DNA of 54,825 nucleotides, from assembly GCA_001769385.1 (NCBI GenBank), contig MEPB01000004.1:1-54825 (forward strand), in the 5' to 3' direction. Source of the DNA: Bacteroidetes bacterium RIFCSPLOWO2_12_FULL_35_15 (lineage in GTDB: Bacteria > Bacteroidota > Bacteroidia > 2-12-FULL-35-15). Positions 17,449 through 26,447 of this stretch are shown here, in pieces; position 1 is the first letter of the stretch; the number at the start of each line of letters is the position of its first letter. The notes under the pieces were generated by a model. It saw nothing but the letters and a program-made list of their open reading frames with translations. It had not been told where the DNA came from and did not search any database. Made by a program: the position numbers and the translations under genes.

Positions 17449-17865
17449 TCAATTAATATTAGGGATATTTTTTAGCCAAATTAATGCACTCTCCACATCA
17501 TTAAAGAGTTTTGTTGGTCTAATTGGTTTATTAATTTTTAAGTAAAAATTACCGACTAAAATAAATGCAAAACTAAAGCCAACCAATGCATCAGCTTTTG
17601 TTAAGGTATGCGTTGCAATATAAGTGTTAACTTCTTTACTAAAGGTATTGAAGTTTGCATAAATTGCAAGTAATGGGAATTTATTACCCTTACTAACTTT
17701 TTGAATACAATCCAATATATTTTTAGCGTCCTGCAATTCGCAATCGAAATTATCTTTTGTTTGAATTTGAATAATATTATCACTGCGTAGAAAAACTGCA
17801 TAGAATTCAAATTGAAGAATTTCAGAAACTGCTAATTCAGTATAGGAAGGAAAATTCTGTTCCAT
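17449..17865 (-). CDS. STAS/SEC14-like small protein (DUF7793-like)
   Basis: 138 residues, no signal peptide. The layout of alternating strands and helices, with a central LQDAKNILDCIQ helix, the strand LLAIYANF and the C-terminal signature FYLKINKPIRPTKLFNDVESALIWLK, is that of SpoIIAA/SEC14-like proteins widespread in Bacteroidota. Their role is not settled; some are placed in signalling. It is a single gene, bracketed by two copies of the same terminator. Family assignment is from memory of the pattern. Confidence 0.6.
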   Translation of the reverse strand: MEQNFPSYTELAVSEILQFEFYAVFLRSDNIIQIQTKDNFDCELQDAKNILDCIQKVSKGNKFPLLAIYANFNTFSKEVNTYIATHTLTKADALVGFSFAFILVGNFYLKINKPIRPTKLFNDVESALIWLKNIPNIN

Positions 17866-17897
17866 AAATTATTGAATCCGTTTACAATATTCAAAAA

Positions 17898-17930
17898 CAA
17901 AAAAGCCTCGCAAAATTGTGAGGCTTTTTT
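17898..17930. terminator. Terminator, copy 2
   Basis: Identical over 33 bases to the hairpin at 17388-17420. On the minus strand it lies 22 bases after the cold-shock gene stop and should end that transcript. Confidence 0.85.
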
Positions 17931-17951
17931 CATAAAAGGAAGAGTTTTATA

Positions 17952-18140
17952 TTAGGCTCTTTTTACGTTAACCGCATTTAAACCTTTTTTTCCTTCAGCA
18001 ACATCAAATGTTACTGTGTCGTTTTCCTTAATTTTGTCTGCTAAACCTGTTGCATGAACAAAAATTTCCTGACCTGACTCGTCTTTAATAAAACCAAAAC
18101 CTTTTGATTCATTAAAAAATTTTACTGTACCTGTTTTCAT
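17952..18140 (-). CDS. cspA: Cold-shock domain protein
   Basis: 62 residues, a single OB-fold cold-shock domain that binds single-stranded RNA and DNA. RNP1 is KGFGFI at 13-18 and RNP2 IFVHA at 26-30. The rest (GTVKFFNESKGF, DTVTFDVAEGKKGLNAVNV) is standard. Its product acts as an RNA chaperone in the cytoplasm. It has its own promoter with both elements well placed and its own terminator, so it is a monocistronic unit. The symbol marks the family rather than a specific orthologue. Confidence 0.93.
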   Translation of the reverse strand: MKTGTVKFFNESKGFGFIKDESGQEIFVHATGLADKIKENDTVTFDVAEGKKGLNAVNVKRA

Positions 18141-18176
18141 TGAAATGTAAATTTGTTTTTTAATAATTTAATTGCA

Positions 18177-18207
18177 CAAATATAAATTTAAATTTCCAAG
18201 AAGTCAA
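18177..18207 (-). promoter_or_regulatory. Promoter of the cold-shock gene
   Basis: Minus-strand TTG at 18205-18207, a 20-base spacer and TATATTTG at 18177-18184 match the Bacteroidota TTG-N17-23-TAnnTTTG promoter. The expected leader is about 30 bases. Confidence 0.75.
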
Positions 18208-18284
18208 ATTTTTATTTTTTTTGTCGATTTTAAAGTTGTTAAGGTCGATTTTTATCTATCCTTTACCGAAACTTGTTCATATCC

Positions 18285-18947
18285 TTAATCCCGTTCCCCA
18301 AAAATGGAACTTCCAACCCGTATCATAGTGCTACCTTCTGCAATAGCAATAGGGTAGTCGGCACTCATGCCCATGCTTAAAATGGAAAGTTGAAAGTTGG
18401 CTGCCGAAAGGTCCTTGTTTTTTTCAAAAAACAACTTTAATGAATGTAACTCTTTGATTATCACGTTTTTGTTGTCGGTGTTGGAAGCCATTCCCATCAA
18501 ACCAACAATTTTTATGTTTTTTAATTGTTTCAATTCTTCCGAACCTATCAATTCCTGAGCTTCATCGAACGATAACCCAAATTTGGTATCTTCATTTGCA
18601 ATGTAAATTTGCAATAAACAAGCTATTATTCTATTGTTTTTAAAAGCTTGTTTGTTTATTTCCTGAAGTAATTTAAAACTATCAACGGAATGGATAAGTG
18701 ATACAAAGGGTGCAATATACTTTACTTTATTTGTTTGTAAGTGCCCAATCAAATGCCATTCAATGTCTTTTGGAAGTTGTGCCTGTTTATCTATCAGTTC
18801 CTGAACTTTATTTTCACCAAAAACTCTTTGTCCGGCAGTATATACTTCCATTATTTTAGAAACAGGCTGTGTTTTGGTAACAACAACTAATGTGACATCC
18901 CCGGGTATCGATGATCTTATTTTATGGAAATTTTCGGCAATTGACAT
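18285..18947 (-). CDS. YggS family PLP homeostasis protein
   Basis: 220 residues, typical for the YggS/PLPBP family. It binds pyridoxal phosphate on K25 (LVVVTKTQP) in an alanine-racemase-like barrel and helps keep PLP and amino-acid pools in balance; no catalysis is known. Other family marks are FGENKVQEL, EWHLIGHLQTNKVKYI, IHSVDS, GLMGMAS, LSMGMSADYPIAI and VGSSIFGER at the end. A repeat at 19022-19090 separates it from the DUF1015 gene upstream on the same strand. Confidence 0.92.
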   Translation of the reverse strand: MSIAENFHKIRSSIPGDVTLVVVTKTQPVSKIMEVYTAGQRVFGENKVQELIDKQAQLPKDIEWHLIGHLQTNKVKYIAPFVSLIHSVDSFKLLQEINKQAFKNNRIIACLLQIYIANEDTKFGLSFDEAQELIGSEELKQLKNIKIVGLMGMASNTDNKNVIIKELHSLKLFFEKNKDLSAANFQLSILSMGMSADYPIAIAEGSTMIRVGSSIFGERD

Positions 18948-19021
18948 AGGCTAAATTTCAAAAGAGGACGTCATAAAAGTATCATTTTGATACAAACTAA
19001 GTTGTAGGATATTGAAGTGCA

Positions 19022-19090
19022 TGGTCACCCTGAGTTTGTCGAAGGGGTAGGAAAGCCCACACACATGTTTCGACAAACTCAACATGACCA
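19022..19090. repeat. Dispersed palindrome of the CTGAGTTTGTCGAA family
   Basis: Arms at 19022-19044 and 19068-19090 pair at about 19 of 23 positions (TGGTCA, TGAGTTTGTCGAA). The loop GGGGTAGGAAAGCCCACACACA is shared in outline with the copy at 51053-51119. Confidence 0.7.
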
Positions 19091-19145
19091 CACGCGGTTC
19101 GCTCGAAGTATCGCTATAGTCTTCCTTTTGAGACACCTCTTTGTT

Positions 19146-20393
19146 TTAAGATAATTTATGAATCACCAATCCACTTCTAAGTTTTGGTTCAAACCAGGTT
19201 GTTTTTGGGGGCATAATATTTCCAGTATCTGCAATATCAAATAATTGCTGCATCGATACAGGATAAAGTGCAAAGGCAACTTTCATTTCACCACTGTCAA
19301 CACGTTTCTTCAATTCGCCTAATCCTCTTATTCCGCCAATAAAATCAATACGCTTGTCGGTTCTCAGATCTTTTATTCCTAAATGACTTTCCAAAATTAA
19401 TTTCGAAAGAATAGTAACATCCAACACACCAATTGGGTCGTTATCATTATAGGTGTCTGGCTTGGCTGTCATGGAGTACCATTTTCCTTCCAGATACATA
19501 CTGAAATTATGAAGTTTCGTTGGTTTGTATATCTCAGTTCCTTTTTCTTCGATATCAAAAACGATTTTAAGTTTTTCAATCAATTCAGAAGGACTTAAAC
19601 TATTTAAATCCTTAACCACACGATTGTAATCAATGATGCTTAATTGATTTCCCGGAAAATGTACGGCTAAAAAATAATTGTATTCTTCGTTTCCTGTATG
19701 ATTTGGATTTTTTTGTTTTTTCTCATTACCAACTAAAGCAGCAGCAGCAGTTCTGTGATGCCCATCTGCAACATACGTATAAGGTACTTTTGCAAATAAG
19801 TCTATCAACTTCTTAATAGTTGAGTCATCTTTAATTACCCAAAAATGATGTCCAAAGCCATCGTCAGCAACAAAATCATATTCCGGTTTTTGAGTTTTTA
19901 CAATTTGTTCAACTATCTCATCAATTTCCTTAACAGCAGGGTAGGTAAAGAACACGGGTTCAATATTTGCGTCCGTTGCTCTAACATGTTTCATTCGGTC
20001 TTCCTCTTTATCAGGACGGGTTAATTCATGTTTTTTGATAATCCCATTCATATAATCACTTACACCTGCAGAACCCATTAACCCATATTGGGTACGGTCG
20101 TTCATAGTTTGTGCGTAGATATACAAACACTCTTTTTCTTCAGGAAGGAGCCATCCGTTCATTTGAAATTTCTCAAAATTTTCTCTTGCTTTTGAATACA
20201 CCTGATCATCATGTTCATCCATACTTTCCGGAAGATCAATTTCTGGTTTTGTAATGTGTAATAACGATACTTCGTTTCCTTGAGCTTCAATTCGTGCTTC
20301 TTTCGAATTTAATACATCGTACGGACGGGATGCTACTGCTTTAACGATTTCTTTTGGAGGGCGAATTCCTTTGAATGCTTTTAATATTGCCAT
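19146..20393 (-). CDS. DUF1015 family protein
   Basis: 415 residues, the usual length for DUF1015. Visible marks: the N-terminal FKGIRPPKEIVKAVASRPYDVLN, EDRMKHVRATDANIEPVFFTY, and the central YVADGHHRTAAAA, the most conserved motif of the family. The activity is not firmly known. In Bacteroidota this gene is often next to serA or serC, and here serA is its upstream neighbour on the same strand (93 bases apart). A role in serine metabolism or its control is therefore a reasonable inference. Confidence 0.85.
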   Translation of the reverse strand: MAILKAFKGIRPPKEIVKAVASRPYDVLNSKEARIEAQGNEVSLLHITKPEIDLPESMDEHDDQVYSKARENFEKFQMNGWLLPEEKECLYIYAQTMNDRTQYGLMGSAGVSDYMNGIIKKHELTRPDKEEDRMKHVRATDANIEPVFFTYPAVKEIDEIVEQIVKTQKPEYDFVADDGFGHHFWVIKDDSTIKKLIDLFAKVPYTYVADGHHRTAAAALVGNEKKQKNPNHTGNEEYNYFLAVHFPGNQLSIIDYNRVVKDLNSLSPSELIEKLKIVFDIEEKGTEIYKPTKLHNFSMYLEGKWYSMTAKPDTYNDNDPIGVLDVTILSKLILESHLGIKDLRTDKRIDFIGGIRGLGELKKRVDSGEMKVAFALYPVSMQQLFDIADTGNIMPPKTTWFEPKLRSGLVIHKLS

Positions 20394-20486
20394 TTTTTTA
20401 AAGTTTTGATTTTTAATTATTGTTTTATACTTTTTTGTGCGTTCCCCTGCGGGTCGGGCTTTAACGCAACATTGTCGTTAATCAAA

Positions 20487-21407
20487 TTATTTATTCACCT
20501 GGCATGTTCGGTCTCCATTTTTAATGAATTTTACAATTTGGTTTGCTGCCGCTAAACCTGCGTTGATATTGGCTTCAGAAGTTTCTGCTCCTTGTTTTTT
20601 AGGTGTCGAATAACACCTGTTTCCAAACTGTAAAAGTTCTGAGTTGCAATCAGGGGCAATGTCCGAAACATATTTAAAATCAGGTCTTTCAACAAAAAAC
20701 TTCTTTAATCCTTCTTCATCAATTACTTCTTTTCTGGCAGTATTAATAACTGTTGCGCCTTTAGGCATTTTTGATAAAAGTTCAAAGTTGATCGATTTTT
20801 TTGTTTTTTCAGTTGCCGGAATATTTAAGGAAATATACTGACAAGTACTGTAAAGCTCTTCAACAGTATTGACAACAGTTACCCCATCCTTTTCTATGAT
20901 TTCTTTAGAAACAAAAGGATCGAATGCATAAACTTCCATACTAAATCCTTTGGCAATGCGTGCAACATTTTTTCCAACATTTCCATACGCATGGATTCCC
21001 AATTTTTTTCCTTTTAATTCCGTACCGGAACCTCCTTTAAAATTATCTCTGGCCATAAAAACTAACATTCCAAATGTAAGTTCAGCAACAGCATTTGAAT
21101 TTTGCCCGGGGGTATTCATTGCAACAATTCCTTTTTCGGTTGCTGCTGCCAGGTCAATATTGTCAAATCCTGCACCTGCACGAACAATTATTTTCAGATT
21201 TTTTCCTGCTTCAATAACCTGGCGTGTTGCTTTATCACTGCGAATGATCAATGCATCAACATCTGCAACAGCTTTAACAAGATCATTCGGGTCAGTATAT
21301 TTCTCCAGTAGAATCGTTTCAAACCCGGCTTCTGCATTTATTTTTTTTATCCCTTCAATTGCTGCTGCTGCAAAAGGTTTTTCAGTGGCTATTAAAACTT
21401 TGGTCAT
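20487..21407 (-). CDS. serA: D-3-phosphoglycerate dehydrogenase, short form without ACT domain
   Basis: 306 residues. It oxidises 3-phosphoglycerate, the first step of serine synthesis. D-2-hydroxyacid dehydrogenase fold: substrate loop VRAGAGFDNID, nucleotide-binding GIHAYGNVGKNVARIA, catalytic arginine in NTARKEVID. Where most relatives have the catalytic Glu and His (DVFxxEP ... TPH), this protein reads DIAPDC and STPKKQGAETSEANINAG. A lysine in place of the histidine is known from short PGDHs of the type described in Entamoeba, and the same STPKK segment is common in Bacteroidota. It has no regulatory ACT domain, so feedback by serine through ACT is not expected. Confidence 0.85.
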   Translation of the reverse strand: MTKVLIATEKPFAAAAIEGIKKINAEAGFETILLEKYTDPNDLVKAVADVDALIIRSDKATRQVIEAGKNLKIIVRAGAGFDNIDLAAATEKGIVAMNTPGQNSNAVAELTFGMLVFMARDNFKGGSGTELKGKKLGIHAYGNVGKNVARIAKGFSMEVYAFDPFVSKEIIEKDGVTVVNTVEELYSTCQYISLNIPATEKTKKSINFELLSKMPKGATVINTARKEVIDEEGLKKFFVERPDFKYVSDIAPDCNSELLQFGNRCYSTPKKQGAETSEANINAGLAAANQIVKFIKNGDRTCQVNK

Positions 21408-21480
21408 TTTTTAATGTTTTTTTATTTCAATGAATTTTAAGAGGACAATTTTACCCAATTTTTGAATACAAAAATTGCAT

Positions 21481-22881
21481 TTATTGCTTTTTCTTTTCAG
21501 AAATCACATGATATTTTAAGTTATAACCCATACGTAACTCCATATTTGTAAAATGAGTAGTGTCGGCTGATATTTCAGCAGAATATAGCATTCCGGATTT
21601 TGGCAATGGGGTTAAGGAAACTAAAGTGTCTTTTGTAATCCTTTGATTTAATGAAACCAAATAATTTATTCTTTCATCCACTGCATTGGCATAGTGTTTT
21701 GTAAGGGTATATTGATTGATAAGATGATAGGAAAGAATAATTAAACTTAGAACAACACTTATATATTTAATTTTTAATAGTTTATTTTCTTTAAATACCT
21801 GTTTATAACCAATATTAAAAAAGAGGTAACAAAAGTAAATTGTCAATAAAAATGAAAGGATCGTCCATACCCGATATTCTCCGCTTTGTTGAATCAGGCC
21901 GGCTATAGAAATAAATACAATCAAAATAGCTGCAAGTAAAACGATTGTTAAAAATTTGAATTCAACTGCAAATTTTATTCGAAAATTGAAAGATCTGTTT
22001 TTAAAATAATTACCCAAGACAATGAAAGGAACAGCAAATGCTATGATATAGAGAATTTTTTGTGGGAAGAACCAAAACAAAAGTTTGCCAGTCATCCTTA
22101 AAAAATAATATAGAAATACAGGAAAATCAAAATCCGGGTTTAAAGCCTCTTTCATTAAATTTCCGGGTGAACTTAGAGTTATTATAAACGAGAGAATTAA
22201 TGTAAAAAAGGCAATCATTAATTTTTGATTGATCCTGCTTTTAAAGAATTGTCTGAATTCAGATCTTTTTTTGATCCTGTAAAAGATAGCGACAAGAAAA
22301 AGCGTTATAAAAATACTTGAATATACTTCTGAAGCGCCACCAACATATAGGAAACAAATCATTGTTCCGATAAAGGTTAAAATATATTTATTGCTTTTTA
22401 ATATAAAAAACAATCCAAACAGGAATGCTATAATACTTAACAAATAGGAACTTAAACTGCAATACCAAAACCAACTCTCTCCGATATCAAAAGTCAGGAA
22501 AAAAAATAAAATTGTAAATAAGCCTGAAAATATGAACAGTGTTTGTGTTTTTAATTCATAAAACATTTTTTGTTTTAGTTCTCTGAAAATCAAGAATACA
22601 GAGATAAGCAGCAGCAAATATGAAAATAAAGGAAGAAAATAATAATACGGTTGATTGGTTTTTAATAACCCAAAAATTACAGAATTAAAAAATACGGCAG
22701 TAAATCTTCCCAGCCAGTTGTCATAAATAACTTTTACATTATTTAAAATTCCGTTGTCTTTTACACTCCAAATTGTATAATAATCATCTGTTGCCAATCT
22801 GCTGTGAAAACAAAGAATCAGGAACAAAAAAACGAAGAGCAAAAATGCCGTGTAAAGCAGGAAAATATAGCGTTTGCTCAT
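21481..22881 (-). CDS. DUF6056 polytopic membrane protein
   Basis: 466 residues from the ATG at 22881. An ATG further upstream (22944) would run through the rplT terminator and is rejected. About ten to twelve hydrophobic segments; a soluble C-terminal tail of about 60 residues. The first loop has ATDDYYTIWSVKDNG and DNWLGRFTA, and the middle GESWFWYCSLSSYLLS, which fit DUF6056, a family resembling GT-C glycosyltransferases. The early acidic pair (DD) is where GT-C enzymes keep catalytic acids. Function is inferred only: a glycan or lipid-linked sugar transferase is possible. Confidence 0.7.
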   Translation of the reverse strand: MSKRYIFLLYTAFLLFVFLFLILCFHSRLATDDYYTIWSVKDNGILNNVKVIYDNWLGRFTAVFFNSVIFGLLKTNQPYYYFLPLFSYLLLLISVFLIFRELKQKMFYELKTQTLFIFSGLFTILFFFLTFDIGESWFWYCSLSSYLLSIIAFLFGLFFILKSNKYILTFIGTMICFLYVGGASEVYSSIFITLFLVAIFYRIKKRSEFRQFFKSRINQKLMIAFFTLILSFIITLSSPGNLMKEALNPDFDFPVFLYYFLRMTGKLLFWFFPQKILYIIAFAVPFIVLGNYFKNRSFNFRIKFAVEFKFLTIVLLAAILIVFISIAGLIQQSGEYRVWTILSFLLTIYFCYLFFNIGYKQVFKENKLLKIKYISVVLSLIILSYHLINQYTLTKHYANAVDERINYLVSLNQRITKDTLVSLTPLPKSGMLYSAEISADTTHFTNMELRMGYNLKYHVISEKKKQ

Positions 22882-22899
22882 AAAGACAAAATTAAACAA

Positions 22900-22933
22900 A
22901 AAAAAAGTCCCGCGATGTAGCGAGACTTTTTTT
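22900..22933 (-). terminator. Terminator of the thrS-infC-rpmI-rplT operon
   Basis: Stem AAAAAAAGTCCCGC against GCGAGACTTTTTTT with one mismatch, six-base loop, T tract on the minus strand. It begins 18 bases after the rplT stop. Confidence 0.85.
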
Positions 22934-22951
22934 GTAGCATTCAATGTTATT

Positions 22952-23296
22952 CTATTTTACTGACTCAACAACAGCTTTAAAAGCTTCAGGGTTGTTCATG
23001 GCTAAATCAGCTAATACTTTACGGTTTAAGTCGATGTTTTTAGCATGTACCTTACCCATAAATACGGAGTAAGACATTCCAAAAGGACGAACACCCGCGT
23101 TGATACGTTGAATCCAAATAGCACGGAAATTACGTTTCTTTTGTTTTCTATCGCGGTAAGCGTAAGTTAAACCTTTTTCTAATACGTTTTTAGCAATTGT
23201 AAGAACGTTTTTTCTTGCACCCCAATAACCTTTTGTTTGTTTCAGGATTTTTTTTCTTCTGGCTCTTGAAGCCACCGAGTTAACCGATCTAGGCAT
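22952..23296 (-). CDS. rplT: 50S ribosomal protein L20
   Basis: 114 residues with the standard L20 sequence: [29 protein letters not shown]-like [48 protein letters not shown]. It binds 23S rRNA early in large-subunit assembly. In many bacteria L20 also represses its own operon by binding the mRNA. A 200-base gap separates it from rpmI, longer than usual for this operon, and might hold such a control site, though I could not identify one. Confidence 0.97.
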   Translation of the reverse strand: MPRSVNSVASRARRKKILKQTKGYWGARKNVLTIAKNVLEKGLTYAYRDRKQKKRNFRAIWIQRINAGVRPFGMSYSVFMGKVHAKNIDLNRKVLADLAMNNPEAFKAVVESVK

Positions 23297-23496
23297 TTCT
23301 TTTTGTTTTTTTTGGTTTCAGCGTTCTTACAGTTAAAAGAATCTTAAGACTGAGTACCTGGTTATTATTAATTAAACTGTGATTTTAAATTCAAAATTCT
23401 AATATTTAAATTCTAAATAGAAGAACATTTTTGGTTTTGATAGATTTTGTGTTGCAATGATATCAAATCTTAAATCTAATATCTTACATCTACTAT

Positions 23497-23697
23497 CTAT
23501 TTACCGATTGTCAACATTGCTTTTACGCGAGGCAAATCTGTTTTGTCAACTAAGCCGGTGTGAGTTAATGCACGTTTAGCTTTTGTTGATTTCTTGGTCA
23601 GGATATGACTTTTGAAAGCATGTTTTCTTTTTACTTTTCCAGTTCCTGTCAAAGAAAATCTCTTCTTTGCACCGGACATTGTTTTCATTTTTGGCAT
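23497..23697 (-). CDS. rpmI: 50S ribosomal protein L35
   Basis: 66 residues, typical L35: [20 protein letters not shown] followed by [21 protein letters not shown]. Very basic. It lies 38 bases downstream of infC and upstream of rplT in the conserved order. Confidence 0.97.
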   Translation of the reverse strand: MPKMKTMSGAKKRFSLTGTGKVKRKHAFKSHILTKKSTKAKRALTHTGLVDKTDLPRVKAMLTIGK

Positions 23698-23735
23698 CGT
23701 AATTAATTATAAATTATTAGTATTTATTCTTGTTA

Positions 23736-24356
23736 TTATTTTTTTCTTGGTGCAAGCACCATTATCATTTTTTTACCTTCTAAAAGCGGTAATTGCTCTG
23801 CTTTTCCGTATTCTTCCAGCTCATTGGCAAAACGCAATAATAAAATTTCACCTTGTTCCTTAAATATGATCGAACGGCCTTTAAAAAATACAAATGCTTT
23901 TACTTTTGAACCATCCTGCAAAAATTTAATTGCATGATTTTTCTTAAATGTAAAATCATGATCATCAGTTTGCGGGCCGAAACGTATCTCTTTAATTACT
24001 GTTTTAGCAGCTTTAGCTTTTAATTCTTTTTGTTTCTTTTTTTGATCGTATAAAAACTTTTTATAATCAACTACTTTACAAACCGGTGGTTCTGCATTTG
24101 GGGAAATTTCAACCAGATCCAACCCCATATCTTTTGCAATTTCAAGTGCTTTTGCAATTGGATAAACTCCGGGTTCAATTCCTTCACCCACAACACGAAC
24201 TTCACGCGCTCTTATACGCTCATTGATGTTGTGTAAATCTTCTTTTTGTCTTCTTCCACCACGTCCAAAACGATTATCTGGGCGTGGACCTGTTGCTGCC
24301 GGTTTTACAAATGGCTTATTAAATGCCGGTTTGTTAGTGTTAAATGGTGCTGCTAT
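23736..24356 (-). CDS. infC: Translation initiation factor IF-3, with an AUA start
   Basis: 206 residues when read from ATA at 24354-24356. IF-3 binds the 30S subunit and checks start-codon pairing. The core is standard: [59 protein letters not shown], then the C-domain [15 protein letters not shown]. The first ATG/GTG/TTG in frame is a GTG at 24191 inside the conserved N-domain, which is too late. The open frame extends up to a TAG at 24369-24371. Between that stop and the GTG there is no ATG, GTG or TTG, but an ATA stands 8 bases after a perfect AGGAGG (24365-24370). Rare start codons are well known for infC (AUU in E. coli), where they allow IF-3 to limit its own synthesis. The first 45 residues are a basic, proline-rich extension. 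Confidence 0.88.
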   Translation of the reverse strand: MAAPFNTNKPAFNKPFVKPAATGPRPDNRFGRGGRRQKEDLHNINERIRAREVRVVGEGIEPGVYPIAKALEIAKDMGLDLVEISPNAEPPVCKVVDYKKFLYDQKKKQKELKAKAAKTVIKEIRFGPQTDDHDFTFKKNHAIKFLQDGSKVKAFVFFKGRSIIFKEQGEILLLRFANELEEYGKAEQLPLLEGKKMIMVLAPRKK

Positions 24357-24364
24357 TGTTTGTT

Positions 24365-24370
24365 CCTCCT
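24365..24370 (-). promoter_or_regulatory. Shine-Dalgarno site that fixes the infC start
   Basis: Minus-strand AGGAGG, 8 bases before ATA. Strong SD sites are rare elsewhere in this window. It overlaps the in-frame TAG that closes the reading frame upstream, so initiation must occur after it. Confidence 0.8.
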
Positions 24371-24393
24371 AAATTTGTTAATACTTTATTTTA

Positions 24394-26334
24394 TTAAAAT
24401 GTGCTTACTCTATTTTGAATTTCGGTATTAATAATTTTAGCAAAATCTTCAATTGAAAAAATCCCTAAATCACCATCACCTTGTTTACGCACCGATACTT
24501 GATTTTCAGCCTCCTCTTTCTCTCCAACAATCAGCATATACGGAACTTTTTTTAATTCGGTATCACGTATTTTTTTGCCAATTTTCTCATTGCGGTCATC
24601 AACAAGGCCGCGAATATCGTAATTTTTTAGCAATTCTAAAACTTTTTTTGCGTAATCGTTATATTTTTCACTTATCGGCAATATGGCAATTTGTTCCGGA
24701 GTGAGCCATAAAGGGAATTTACCGGCACAATGTTCGATCAAAACCGCTATGAATCTCTCTAATGATCCAAAAGGAGCACGATGAATCATTACCGGGCGGT
24801 GTTTTTGATTGTCGGCACCGGTATATTCCAATTCAAAACGTTCCGGTAAGTTATAATCCACCTGAATGGTTCCTAATTGCCATTTGCGACCAATGGCATC
24901 CTTTACCATAAAATCGAGTTTAGGGCCATAGAAAGCCGCTTCACCCAGTTCCACAACAGTGATCAACCCTTTTTCGGCAGCCGATTCAATAATTGCTTGT
25001 TCGGCTAAATGCCAGTTTTCATCAGTACCAATGTATTTGGTTTTATTTTCAGGATCACGTAATGAAATTTGTGCGGTGAAATCATGAAAATCCAATGCTT
25101 TAAATACATAAAGCACGAGGTCAATAACTTTACAAAACTCTTCTTTTACCTGATCCGGCCGGCAAAACAAATGTGCATCATCTTGTGTAAAGCCACGTAC
25201 ACGGGTTAATCCGTGAAGTTCACCGGCCTGCTCATAACGATAGACGGTACCAAATTCAGCAAACCGAAGAGGTAGATCTTTGTAGGAGCGGGGAGAAGTC
25301 TTGTAAATTTCACAATGATGCGGGCAGTTCATCGGCTTTAAGAAAAACTCTTCGCCTTCATGCGGTGTACGAATAGGTTGAAAAGAATCAGCGCCATATT
25401 TTTCGTAATGTCCGGAAGTAATGTAAAGATTTTTATTTCCAATATGTGGTGTTACCACTGGAAGATAGCCTGCCTTCAGCTGTGCTTTTTGTAAAAACTG
25501 AACCAATCGCTCACGAAGCATAGCACCTTTTGGCAACCATAAAGGCAATCCCATTCCTACTTTTTCTGAAAAAGCAAATAATTCCAATTCTTTACCAAGT
25601 TTGCGATGGTCACGTTTCTTAGCTTCTTCTAATAAAATTAAATAATCGGTTAAATCTTTTTGTTTTGTAAATGTAATGGCATATAAACGAGTCAGCATTT
25701 TGTTCTTTTCATCTCCGCGCCAATATGCACCTGCAACACTCATCAGCTTAACTGCTTTAATAAAACTGGTATTGGGAATATGTGGCCCGCGACACAAATC
25801 AGTAAAATTTCCTATTTCATAAAAGGTAATTGTTCCATCCGTCAGATTTTCCAATAGATCTAATTTGTATTCGTCCTGTTTTTCTTTGAAATAGCTTATA
25901 GCGTCAGCTTTGGAAACATCTTTACGGATATAGGAGTTTTTTTGCTGAGCTAATTCAAGAATTTTATCTTCAATTTTTTTGAAGTCCTCTGATGAAATGG
26001 TTTTTCCTCCCAGATCGATATCATAATAAAAACCATTTTCGATAGGAGGGCCAATTCCAAATTTTGTTCCTGGATAAATAGCTTCAATAGCTTCCGCCAT
26101 AAGATGGGCAGAGGAGTGCCAAAGGGTTGATTTTCCTTCTACATCATTGATTGTCAATAATACCAGATTCGCATCAGTATCAATTGGTCTGGTTGCATCC
26201 CAAACTTCACCATTTACTTTGGCAGCTAATACGTTTCGGGCCAAACCTTCAGAAATAGATTGTGCAATTTGAAGGGAGGAAGTTCCTTTTTCGTATTCAC
26301 GAATAGAACCATCGGGTAAGGTAATTTTAATCAT
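24394..26334 (-). CDS. thrS: Threonyl-tRNA synthetase
   Basis: 646 residues from the ATG at 26334 ([17 protein letters not shown]); an ATG ten codons upstream is not needed. Domains in order: TGS (1-60), editing domain with [17 protein letters not shown], class II catalytic core with [22 protein letters not shown] and [11 protein letters not shown], and the anticodon-binding domain (from about 545). The three zinc ligands (Cys in MNCPH, His in DDAH, His in HRAP) are present. It charges tRNA-Thr and edits Ser-tRNA-Thr. First gene of the operon with infC, rpmI and rplT. Confidence 0.97.
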   Translation of the reverse strand: MIKITLPDGSIREYEKGTSSLQIAQSISEGLARNVLAAKVNGEVWDATRPIDTDANLVLLTINDVEGKSTLWHSSAHLMAEAIEAIYPGTKFGIGPPIENGFYYDIDLGGKTISSEDFKKIEDKILELAQQKNSYIRKDVSKADAISYFKEKQDEYKLDLLENLTDGTITFYEIGNFTDLCRGPHIPNTSFIKAVKLMSVAGAYWRGDEKNKMLTRLYAITFTKQKDLTDYLILLEEAKKRDHRKLGKELELFAFSEKVGMGLPLWLPKGAMLRERLVQFLQKAQLKAGYLPVVTPHIGNKNLYITSGHYEKYGADSFQPIRTPHEGEEFFLKPMNCPHHCEIYKTSPRSYKDLPLRFAEFGTVYRYEQAGELHGLTRVRGFTQDDAHLFCRPDQVKEEFCKVIDLVLYVFKALDFHDFTAQISLRDPENKTKYIGTDENWHLAEQAIIESAAEKGLITVVELGEAAFYGPKLDFMVKDAIGRKWQLGTIQVDYNLPERFELEYTGADNQKHRPVMIHRAPFGSLERFIAVLIEHCAGKFPLWLTPEQIAILPISEKYNDYAKKVLELLKNYDIRGLVDDRNEKIGKKIRDTELKKVPYMLIVGEKEEAENQVSVRKQGDGDLGIFSIEDFAKIINTEIQNRVSTF

Positions 26335-26389
26335 AGTTGGTTTTTTGTTCAAACACCCATACAAACAGGCGCAGAAATTTTTTAGGGCA

Positions 26390-26419
26390 CAAAGATAGTT
26401 TTAATGATTGAGTATTCAA
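26390..26419 (-). promoter_or_regulatory. Promoter of the thrS operon
   Basis: Minus-strand TTG at 26417-26419, 19-base spacer, TATCTTTG at 26390-26397. This matches the Bacteroidota promoter well and predicts a leader of about 50 bases. Confidence 0.8.
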
Positions 26420-26447
26420 AAGGGCAGAAAGATCGTAAAATCTGAAA

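Noticed and set aside
17180-17452. 90-codon minus-strand frame across the terminator
   Set aside because: It lies opposite the small lipoprotein gene and includes a terminator stem. The plus-strand lipoprotein is far better supported.
18951-19136. 61-codon frame upstream of the YggS-type gene
   Set aside because: It is translated from a dispersed palindromic repeat. Similar apparent frames arise wherever this repeat occurs.
22882-22944. Upstream start for the DUF6056 gene
   Set aside because: The extra codons fall within the rplT terminator and give a charged stretch before an otherwise normal first membrane helix.
23297-23496. Possible L20 autoregulatory leader in the rpmI-rplT gap
   Set aside because: The 200-base gap is unusually long, but it is AT-rich filler and I could not identify a structure like the known L20 binding sites.
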